A stretch of 12,552 bases of DNA from CAZWSC01 sp964636385. Its GTDB lineage: Bacteria; Eisenbacteria; RBG-16-71-46; CAIMUX01. The position numbers were made by a program, and so were the translations under genes. The DNA lies in contig CAZWSC010000020.1 in the NCBI GenBank assembly GCA_964636385.1, forward strand, positions 1-12,552, read 5' to 3'. Positions 1-5,197 of the stretch are shown one piece after another (positions within the stretch are counted from its first letter, which is position 1; each line of letters starts with the position of its first letter). Below the pieces are notes generated by a model, which saw nothing but the letters and a program-made list of their open reading frames with translations, was not told the DNA's origin and made no database searches.

Positions 1-1441
1 CCTCCTCGTTGTCCGCCCCGACCAGCGCGATGGTGGGGAGCGTATCGCCCGCTGCGGCCAGCTCGATCAGCATGTCAAACGAGGCCACAGGCGCCTGAAC
101 ACCTGCGGGTCTCCCTGTGGTGAAAACCGTCGTCCGTATCAGCGCCTCCTCCTGCCTGCGGCGCTCGGCAAGCTCGTCCCGGGCGTCGGCGTACGATTTC
201 GGGACCTCAACGCCCGCAAGCACGCGGATCAGTCCGGCAGCCAGGGCGCCGGCCTCGAGCGAACCCGGCACCCGGGCAAGCGGCACAGGCAGCGGGTAGC
301 GCCCCGAAACGGCCGTCAGCAGAGGCTCGGAGCGCGCGAGGCCTCCGGTGAGGAGGACTGCATCCGGCAGGCGCTCACCGGAGGATAGCTCGGCCAGACC
401 CGCGGCGATCCGCTCGGCGATGAAGCGAAGGAGGAGGTCGATCTTGACCGCCTGCTCCGGTGTGGCTCCATCCTCCCTGAAGGCGAGGAGAGCACGCAGG
501 TCGTCGGTGCCGGTGAGGGCCGCCATGCCGCCACCGGAGCGAAGCACCTCCCGCTCGAGTGCGTCAATGCTGTAGCGCCCTGCCTTCAGCTCTATGACAA
601 GCTCCTTCAGCGGAAGGCGGCCCGCTCGATTGGCGGACGGCAGATCTCCAAAAGCCCGGAGCACCCGGACTACCTTGCCGCCACTGACCCTTCCGGCGGA
701 AGTCCCGCCCCCCATGTGGCAGACGACGACGTCGATGTCCGAAAACGGGCGATCCAGCCCCAGCGCGGCGAACCGGGCAACTGCCCTCAGGTTCAGATAG
801 TGCGCTCCGGCTCCGTCTACGATGAACGACGGGCTGCCGGTCAGGCGGGCGCCGAGTTCGACGTCATCGCTGTTGACCGGATCGGTGGTCGTGATCACAA
901 CACTGCCGGCTCCCCGGCTGGAAAGCTCCACGGCCATGGGGATCGCCATGTTGGAGGCGTGGTGGTAGGCGGCCCGCCCGAGATCCTTCACCATCTCAGG
1001 ACTGTAGCGGTAGGTGCCGGCCGGCACCGGTCCCAGGAACCCGCCCCTGGCAGCGATCCCGGACAGCTCCTCCAGGCGCAGGCCGGAATCGATCAGCCAG
1101 CGCTCGACATACGCAGCTCTCTCCGCAATACCGTCCGGAGTCCCCGGCGCCAGGTGAACCTCGTCCTCCGCGACAAGGCGGAGCCCGGCGAAGACAGCCA
1201 CCTTCGTCGAGGTCGAACCCGGGTTGAGCACGAGGATGCTCCACTCGGTGCGCCTGGCGATGGCGGCCGCCTCCTCTCCGACGAGAGCGTACAGCACGGG
1301 ATCCTCGGGACTGGCAGGCTCGCGTTTCCGGGCCAGGATCTCCGTGAGCTCCTCCCCCACCCGATGCGCCTCCAGTTTCAGATCCCCTCTCCGGCCGGCG
1401 AGGGTTTCGAATGCTCCTTTCAGATCCACTCCCACCTCCAT
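1..1441 (-). CDS. buk: Butyrate kinase, apparently fused to a phosphate butyryltransferase domain (partial, runs off left edge)
   Basis: The frame is open from ATG at 1441 to the left edge (480 codons, no stop). Residues about 69-412 match the butyrate kinase branch of the acetokinase/ASKHA family, which makes ATP from butyryl phosphate. Visible motifs are the N-terminal phosphate loop LNPGSTSTK, RGGFLGPVPAGTY, HASNMAIPMA, the nucleotide-site segment CHMGGGTSAGR and LTGGLARSEP. The kinase alone is normally about 355 residues. Here translation continues through a charged linker (RDELAERRRQEEA) into SFDMLIELAAAGD and PTIALVGADNEE, which resembles the N-terminus of phosphate butyryl/acetyl-transferases. 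This implies a fusion of the two enzymes that convert butyryl-CoA to butyrate. There are also 66 residues ahead of the usual kinase start. A GTG at 1429 preceded by GGAGG is an alternative start, but no start sits at the family N-terminus. Substrate could be another short or branched acyl phosphate. The kinase call is firm; the Ptb call rests on about 30 residues. Confidence 0.88.
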   Translation of the reverse strand, partial: MEVGVDLKGAFETLAGRRGDLKLEAHRVGEELTEILARKREPASPEDPVLYALVGEEAAAIARRTEWSILVLNPGSTSTKVAVFAGLRLVAEDEVHLAPGTPDGIAERAAYVERWLIDSGLRLEELSGIAARGGFLGPVPAGTYRYSPEMVKDLGRAAYHHASNMAIPMAVELSSRGAGSVVITTTDPVNSDDVELGARLTGSPSFIVDGAGAHYLNLRAVARFAALGLDRPFSDIDVVVCHMGGGTSAGRVSGGKVVRVLRAFGDLPSANRAGRLPLKELVIELKAGRYSIDALEREVLRSGGGMAALTGTDDLRALLAFREDGATPEQAVKIDLLLRFIAERIAAGLAELSSGERLPDAVLLTGGLARSEPLLTAVSGRYPLPVPLARVPGSLEAGALAAGLIRVLAGVEVPKSYADARDELAERRRQEEALIRTTVFTTGRPAGVQAPVASFDMLIELAAAGDTLPTIALVGADNEE

Positions 1442-1530
1442 GACCGCCTGACTCTGTGTGTATTCAGATCCGTACTCCTACGCGTACTCAACTGGCTCCG
1501 GCATCTGCCGATCAGCAGGCATGTCAGTGC

Positions 1531-1559
1531 AGTATGTCGGGGTCGACCGGCAAAGGCAA
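1531..1559 (-). promoter_or_regulatory. Weak promoter candidate for the kinase gene
   Basis: On the minus strand TTGCCT (1559-1554) and CATACT (1536-1531) are separated by 17 bases. This would give a leader of roughly 80 bases before the ATG at 1441. The -35 is poor (3 of 6 against TTGACA) and the -10 is fair (4 of 6). The rest of the 170-base gap between the kinase start and the tRNA-Ala stem-loop shows only a GTACTC direct repeat at 1472-1489. Confidence 0.22.
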
Positions 1560-1611
1560 TAATGTGGATGCCGACTCGGGTGCGTTGCCGGAGATACGAG
1601 GGGGATGCGTC

Positions 1612-1640
1612 GAGGGCCCGCGGTCTCGCCGCAGGCCCTC
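1612..1640 (-). terminator. 12-bp stem-loop downstream of tRNA-Ala
   Basis: On the minus strand GAGGGCCTGCGG, loop CGAGA, CCGCGGGCCCTC forms an uninterrupted 12-bp stem with one U-G pair. It starts 11 bases after the tRNA-Ala 3' end. No U tract follows, so it is either a U-less terminator or an RNA-processing boundary. The position immediately after a tRNA and the stem strength support a transcript-end role. It also lies upstream of the kinase gene. Confidence 0.5.
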
Positions 1641-1651
1641 TCAGGATTATG

Positions 1652-1724
1652 TGGAGCTGATCAGGATCGAACTGACGACCTCATGACTGCCAGTCATGCG
1701 CTCTCCCAACTGAGCTACAGCCCC
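1652..1724 (-). tRNA. tRNA-Ala, anticodon GGC
   Basis: The minus strand folds into a full 73-nt cloverleaf. The acceptor GGGGCTG pairs with CAGCTCC and includes the G3-U70 wobble, the identity signal for alanyl-tRNA synthetase. The D arm is GCTC/GAGC. The anticodon stem CATGA/TCATG encloses CTGGCAG, so the anticodon is GGC (plus positions 1689-1691), reading GCC/GCU. The T arm is GTCAG-TTCGATC-CTGAT and the discriminator is A. CCA is not encoded: CAT follows the discriminator. Confidence 0.96.
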
Positions 1725-1737
1725 GTCACGTTCCAGA

Positions 1738-1766
1738 ATCCTAATCGGCAGGAGGTGAAGCGTCAA
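1738..1766 (-). promoter_or_regulatory. Sigma70-type promoter of tRNA-Ala
   Basis: On the minus strand TTGACG (1766-1761) and TAGGAT (1743-1738) are spaced by 17 bases, 13 bases ahead of the mature tRNA 5' end. Matches are 5 of 6 to TTGACA and 4 of 6 to TATAAT. Spacing and position relative to a definite tRNA make this a credible promoter. The adjacent divergent tRNA-Leu promoter has the same geometry. Confidence 0.6.
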
Positions 1767-1864
1767 TGCGCTATTTCTGTGGTGTTCTGCATGCGCCCCC
1801 GGCTCCTGCAGACAGGGCGCAGACTGCCCGAATGCCCCACCCTGCGGCGCGGGTCCACAGGCGC

Positions 1865-1893
1865 TTGACCGCCACGCCGCGAACACGCAGAAT
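1865..1893 (+). promoter_or_regulatory. Sigma70-type promoter of tRNA-Leu
   Basis: TTGACC (1865-1870) and CAGAAT (1888-1893) are separated by 17 bases and lie 11 bases before the tRNA-Leu 5' end. Matches are 5 of 6 and 4 of 6 to consensus. This mirrors the tRNA-Ala promoter on the other strand. The roughly 100 bases between the two promoters hold nothing else I recognise. Confidence 0.58.
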
Positions 1894-1904
1894 CCCGCTT
1901 CCGG

Positions 1905-1992
1905 GCCGGAGTGGTGGAACTGGCAGACACGCTGGACTCAAAATCCAGTGAGAGTTGATCTCGTGTGGGTTCGAGTCCCACCTCCGGCACCA
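1905..1992 (+). tRNA. tRNA-Leu, anticodon CAA
   Basis: This is a class II tRNA. The acceptor GCCGGAG (1905-1911) pairs with CTCCGGC (1982-1988). The anticodon stem CTGGA/TCCAG encloses CTCAAAA, giving anticodon CAA, which reads UUG. It has a long variable arm, as leucine tRNAs do, and a T arm TGGG-TTCGAGT-CCCA. The discriminator A (1989) is followed by an encoded CCA (1990-1992), unlike the neighbouring tRNA-Ala. Confidence 0.96.
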
Positions 1993-2033
1993 GTTTCACG
2001 GGTGACACGATCAAGCGAGCATGAAGGGTTCCA

Positions 2034-2055
2034 CCGGGAGGGCGCACGCTCCCGG
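2034..2055 (+). terminator. Stem-loop downstream of tRNA-Leu
   Basis: CCGGGAG (2034-2040), an 8-base loop and CTCCCGG (2049-2055) form a 7-bp stem, 41 bases past the tRNA CCA. As with the tRNA-Ala hairpin there is no T tract. It is probably the transcript end or a processing signal before murB; this is inferred from position and pairing only. Confidence 0.42.
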
Positions 2056-2100
2056 GAAGCGTGAAGCTCTCCGCGATACGATGAGGCTTCGTACCGCCCC

Positions 2101-3042
2101 ATGACACGAACCGCCACAGATATGATCCGCGAGCATGTTCCGATCGCGCCACTGACAACCTGGCAGGTCGGCGGGCCTGCGGCGTTCTATGCAGAACCTC
2201 AGAGCCCCGATGAGCTGGCCCTCTGCCTGCAGTTCGCAGCCGACCGGAAGGTCCCTTTTCTGGCCATCGGCGGGGCGAGCAATCTTCTGATCTCCGACGC
2301 GGGATTCCCAGGCCTCGTACTCCGATACGCAGACCGGCGAACGGAGCTGGAGGATCTCGGCGATCATGGGCGATTGCATGTGGCCTCGGGGTTGCTGCTT
2401 TCACCCACGGCCATGCGTCTCGCCACCAGCGGATGGGCCGGCCTCGAGTGGGCGGCCGGAATCCCCGGCGCCTTCGGCGGCGCGATCGCCGGAAATGCAG
2501 GCGCCCACGGGGGCGACATGGCGCAGTCTACGGAGAGCGTCGAAATCTTCTCACTCGACAGCGGAGTGCGCAGGATCCCATGCGCCGAATGCGGATTCGG
2601 GTATCGCGAGAGCAGGTTCAAAAGGCACGACAGTTCGGACCTTGTAATCCTGGGTACATCCTTCCTCCTTCGGCGCGAAGACCCGGAGACACTGGCCGCC
2701 AGGATCCGCGGGATCATCGAGCAGCGCGGAAGCCGCATCCCGCCCGGGTGCTCTGCCGGCTCGGTCTTCAGGAATCCGCCCGGCGACTCAGCAGGCCGGC
2801 TCATCGAAGCGGCCGGCCTCAAGGGCGAAGGCCGCGGCGGTGCGCGGATCTCGGAGATGCACGCCAACTTCATCCTGAATGACGGAGGGACTTCTGCGGA
2901 TCAGATCCTCGGCCTGATCCGCCTGGCCCGCAGGCGTGTGATGGAGGATACCGGGATCCTGCTGGAACCGGAGATCCGGCTCATCGGCTTTGGTCCCCAT
3001 GTTCAGGCCGAGTTCTGTCCAGAGCTCCAGGACAGAGTGTGA
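2101..3042 (+). CDS. murB: UDP-N-acetylenolpyruvoylglucosamine reductase (MurB)
   Basis: This cytoplasmic FAD enzyme reduces UDP-GlcNAc-enolpyruvate to UDP-MurNAc with NADPH, the second committed step of peptidoglycan precursor synthesis. The 313 residues show the FAD-binding segment VPFLAIGGASNLLISD (51-66), the GIPGAFGGAIAGNAGA core (120-135) and GYRESRF (167-173) with the substrate-binding Arg169. They also show AGSVFRNP with the proton-donor Ser221, SEMHANFILN (251-260) and the C-terminal LEPEIRLIG with the conserved Glu291. Length and motifs suit the shorter MurB class. The start is uncertain: ATG 2101 has no Shine-Dalgarno, and ATG 2122 (residue 8) is also possible and closer to the conserved core. 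It stands away from a mur/fts cell-wall cluster. It follows tRNA-Leu by about 110 bases and probably has its own transcript. Confidence 0.96.
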   Translation: MTRTATDMIREHVPIAPLTTWQVGGPAAFYAEPQSPDELALCLQFAADRKVPFLAIGGASNLLISDAGFPGLVLRYADRRTELEDLGDHGRLHVASGLLLSPTAMRLATSGWAGLEWAAGIPGAFGGAIAGNAGAHGGDMAQSTESVEIFSLDSGVRRIPCAECGFGYRESRFKRHDSSDLVILGTSFLLRREDPETLAARIRGIIEQRGSRIPPGCSAGSVFRNPPGDSAGRLIEAAGLKGEGRGGARISEMHANFILNDGGTSADQILGLIRLARRRVMEDTGILLEPEIRLIGFGPHVQAEFCPELQDRV

Positions 3043-3054
3043 CGCGCGGAGATC

Positions 3055-3067
3055 TGCGGGTTCCGCA
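3055..3067 (+). terminator. Small stem-loop after murB
   Basis: TGCGG-GTT-CCGCA makes a 5-bp stem 12 bases after the murB stop. A second 7-bp inverted repeat, TCTGTCC/GGACAGA (3014-3036), covers the last murB codons. Neither is followed by a T tract. They could attenuate read-through from murB into hflK, but the evidence is weak. Confidence 0.22.
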
Positions 3068-3081
3068 CCCCCCGGTCGTGC

Positions 3082-3110
3082 TTGGCACGGCATCCCGCAT
3101 CCCTTAGGCT
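3082..3110 (+). promoter_or_regulatory. Promoter candidate for hflK-hflC
   Basis: TTGGCA (3082-3087) and TAGGCT (3105-3110) are 17 bases apart, about 60 bases before the hflK ATG. The -35 matches 5 of 6. The -10 resembles the TAGGAT of the tRNA-Ala promoter in this same window. It lies in the only non-coding gap (127 bases) ahead of the pair. Confidence 0.4.
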
Positions 3111-3169
3111 GTCCATTCGGTCGGGATCGCATCTGATCCGGCCCCCTTCGGAAAGGAGGAAGGACCCTC

Positions 3170-4156
3170 ATGGACCCCATCGACTTTGGTGACCAGTTAC
3201 GGATCCCGAAGTTTCGGCCGCCCCAGATCCGGGGAGGACTGATCCGCATCGTCGTAATCGCCGTATTGGCGCTGATCGTCATCGCCACAGGCCTCTTCAC
3301 GGTCGAGCCGGAGGAGATCGGCATCGTCCTGCGCTTCGGCCGCTTCACGCGCGAGGCTTATCCCGGGCTCAACCTCCGCATCCCGTTCGGAGTCGAACGG
3401 GTCGTCAAAGTCCCGATCCAGCGCCAGCTCAAGGAGGAGTTCGGGTTCCGGACCATCGATGTCGGCGGACGCTCCGCGTACCAGACCCGGGGCATAGAAG
3501 GCGAGTCGAACATGCTGACAGGCGACCTGAACGCCGCCACCGTGGAGTGGGTAGTGCAGTACAGGATCGTCGATCCCTACAGGTACCTCTTCCGGGTACG
3601 CAACGTGACCCCGACATTCAGGGCGATGAGCGAGGCCGTGACGCGATCCGTGGTGGGTGACAGGACCGTCAACGAGGTCCTCACCGTCGGAAGGCAGGAG
3701 ATCGCGACCCTGGTAGAAGAGAACCTCCAGGAGTTGTGTGACCAGTACGAGACCGGCATCAGGATCGACCAGATGGTACTCCAGGACGTGAACCCGCCCG
3801 AGCAGGTCCGCCCGTCGTTCAACGAGGTGAACCAGGCGCAGCAGCAGCGTGAGAAGCTGATCAACGAGGCCCAGTCCGCGTACAACAAGGTCATACCAAG
3901 GGCGAGGGGAGAAGCCCTTCAAACCGTCCAGCAGGCCGAGGGATACGCGCTCGACAGGATCAACCGCGCCCGGGGCGACTCGGCCCGCTTCGTTGCCCTG
4001 TTCGAGGCCTACGAGAAGGCACCGGAGGTCACGCGCCGGAGGCTTTACCTGGAGACGATGACCAACGTACTGCCCCGCGCCTCGCGAATGGTTGTGGTCG
4101 ACGAGGATCTTCGGGGAGTGCTGCCCCTGCTCAACCTCGACGAGGCAGGCAAGTAG
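3170..4156 (+). CDS. hflK: HflK, membrane SPFH-domain protein modulating FtsH protease
   Basis: The 328 residues comprise a short N-terminal tail, one membrane segment (about 24-44, rich in I/V/L/A) and then a band-7/SPFH domain. The domain starts with TVEPEEIGIVLRFGRF and contains PGLNLRIPFGVERVVKVP, SNMLTGDLNAATVEWVVQYR and DPYRYLFRVRN. A long helical region follows, with QAQQQREKLINEAQSAYN and GEALQTVQQAEGYALDRINRA. This order is typical of HflK, which with HflC forms a large membrane cage around FtsH and restrains its proteolysis of membrane proteins. It lacks the long glycine-rich N-terminal tail of E. coli HflK (about 420 residues). The ribosome site AAAGGAGG lies about 10 bases before ATG 3170. 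hflC follows after 33 bases, so the two form an operon. FtsH and hflX are not in the window. Confidence 0.93.
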   Translation: MDPIDFGDQLRIPKFRPPQIRGGLIRIVVIAVLALIVIATGLFTVEPEEIGIVLRFGRFTREAYPGLNLRIPFGVERVVKVPIQRQLKEEFGFRTIDVGGRSAYQTRGIEGESNMLTGDLNAATVEWVVQYRIVDPYRYLFRVRNVTPTFRAMSEAVTRSVVGDRTVNEVLTVGRQEIATLVEENLQELCDQYETGIRIDQMVLQDVNPPEQVRPSFNEVNQAQQQREKLINEAQSAYNKVIPRARGEALQTVQQAEGYALDRINRARGDSARFVALFEAYEKAPEVTRRRLYLETMTNVLPRASRMVVVDEDLRGVLPLLNLDEAGK

Positions 4157-4189
4157 CCTCCGGGCGGCCCGCAAGAAAGGAAGCCAGTT

Positions 4190-5125
4190 ATGCGGTACTC
4201 ATACATCATCCTTGCAGTGGTGCTTCTTGTTGTGCTCAACTCCATCTTCTACGTCGTTCAGGAACCCGAACAGGTCATCATCACGCAGTTCGGAAAGCCG
4301 GTGGGGGAGCCCCTGAGCACCCCGGGGTTGAAGGCCAAGCTCCCCTTCATCCAGACAGTACACCGATTTGACAGGCGGTTCCTGGAGTGGGACGGGGATG
4401 CCAACGAACTCCCCACCCGGGACAAGCGCTTCATCTGGGTCGACACCTACGCCCGCTGGAGGATCACAGACCCCCTGCGCTTCTTCCAGCGCCTTCGCGA
4501 CGAGCGCGGCGCCCGCACCCGGCTGGACGACATACTTGACGGCGAGACCAGGAATGCAGTCGCCAATCACGATCTCGTCGAACTGATCCGCACATCCAAC
4601 AGGACGCCGATACCGAGCGAAGCCGAGATCGAGGACGAGTCGGTTCTCGAGGATATCCAGATCGGGCGCGAGGCGATCCGCAGGATAGTCCTGGAGAAGG
4701 CGCAGACCCGCACCCAGGACCTGGGGATCGAGATCCTGGATCTGCAGTTCAAGCGGATCAATTATGTGGAGGAGGTCCGGCGCGAAGTCTACGTCAGGAT
4801 GATCGCGGAACGGAAACGGATCGCGGACCGATACCGTTCGGAAGGTGAGGGAGAGGCGTTCCGCATTGATGGTAACAGGGAGCGCGACCTCAAGGAGATC
4901 CAGTCCGAGGCGTACAGACTGGCGCAGGAGATCGTCGGCAAGGCGGACGGACGCGCCACGGAGATATACGCACAGGCGTACAACCGCTCGGCTGCCTCGA
5001 GGAGCTTCTACAGTTTCATCCGCACTCTCGAGGCTTACGACGCCACATTAAACGAGAAGAGCGTCCTGGTGCTGTCGACGGACGGAGACTTCTACAAGTG
5101 GCTGAAGCAGGCGGAGGGCAGGTAG
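4190..5125 (+). CDS. hflC: HflC, membrane SPFH-domain protein modulating FtsH protease
   Basis: The 311 residues start with a single N-terminal membrane segment (about 5-23, YIILAVVLLVVLNSIFYVV). The family signature QEPEQVIITQFGKPVG follows directly, then PGLKAKLPFIQTVHRFDRR and the HflC-type RDKRFIWVDTYARWRI. The SPFH domain gives way to a charged coiled helix, QFKRINYVEEVRREVY and MIAERKRIADRYRSEGEGEA, which is highly characteristic of HflC. The C-terminus ends in FYSFIRTLEAYD and LSTDGDFYKWL. It partners HflK in the periplasmic-side ring around FtsH. The start is ATG 4190 with AAAGGA about 9 bases upstream. It is the last gene of the plus-strand block and converges on pheT across a gap of only 73 bases. 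Confidence 0.95.
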   Translation: MRYSYIILAVVLLVVLNSIFYVVQEPEQVIITQFGKPVGEPLSTPGLKAKLPFIQTVHRFDRRFLEWDGDANELPTRDKRFIWVDTYARWRITDPLRFFQRLRDERGARTRLDDILDGETRNAVANHDLVELIRTSNRTPIPSEAEIEDESVLEDIQIGREAIRRIVLEKAQTRTQDLGIEILDLQFKRINYVEEVRREVYVRMIAERKRIADRYRSEGEGEAFRIDGNRERDLKEIQSEAYRLAQEIVGKADGRATEIYAQAYNRSAASRSFYSFIRTLEAYDATLNEKSVLVLSTDGDFYKWLKQAEGR

Positions 5126-5154
5126 CCACGTCCCGCGCCGGACGGACACCGTTT

Positions 5155-5177
5155 GGGGGGGGGGGGGGGGGGGGGGG
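5155..5177 (+). repeat. Run of 23 consecutive G
   Basis: An unbroken G23 tract lies between the convergent 3' ends of hflC and pheT, outside both reading frames. Its true length is uncertain, since homopolymers this long are easily mis-sequenced or mis-assembled. It can form a G-quadruplex on the plus strand or in the hflC transcript tail. No other homopolymer close to this length occurs in the window. Confidence 0.9.
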
Positions 5178-5179
5178 CG

Positions 5180-5197
5180 GGCCGGCGGGGGCCGGCC
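5180..5197. terminator. Convergent stem-loop between hflC and pheT
   Basis: GGCCGGC-GGGG-GCCGGCC gives a 7-bp all-GC stem with a 4-base loop, and works on both strands. It directly abuts the pheT stop (5198-5200) and lies 54 bases past the hflC stop. No T tract follows on either side; on the plus strand the G23 run precedes it. It may end both transcripts or act as a roadblock. The role is inferred. Confidence 0.42.

Noticed and set aside
716..1660. A 314-codon plus-strand frame
   Set aside because: It is antisense to the butyrate kinase gene and continues into the tRNA region; no recognisable protein features.
1763..2404. A 213-codon minus-strand frame
   Set aside because: It runs through the tRNA-Leu gene and the 5' part of murB antisense, which is incompatible with a real protein.
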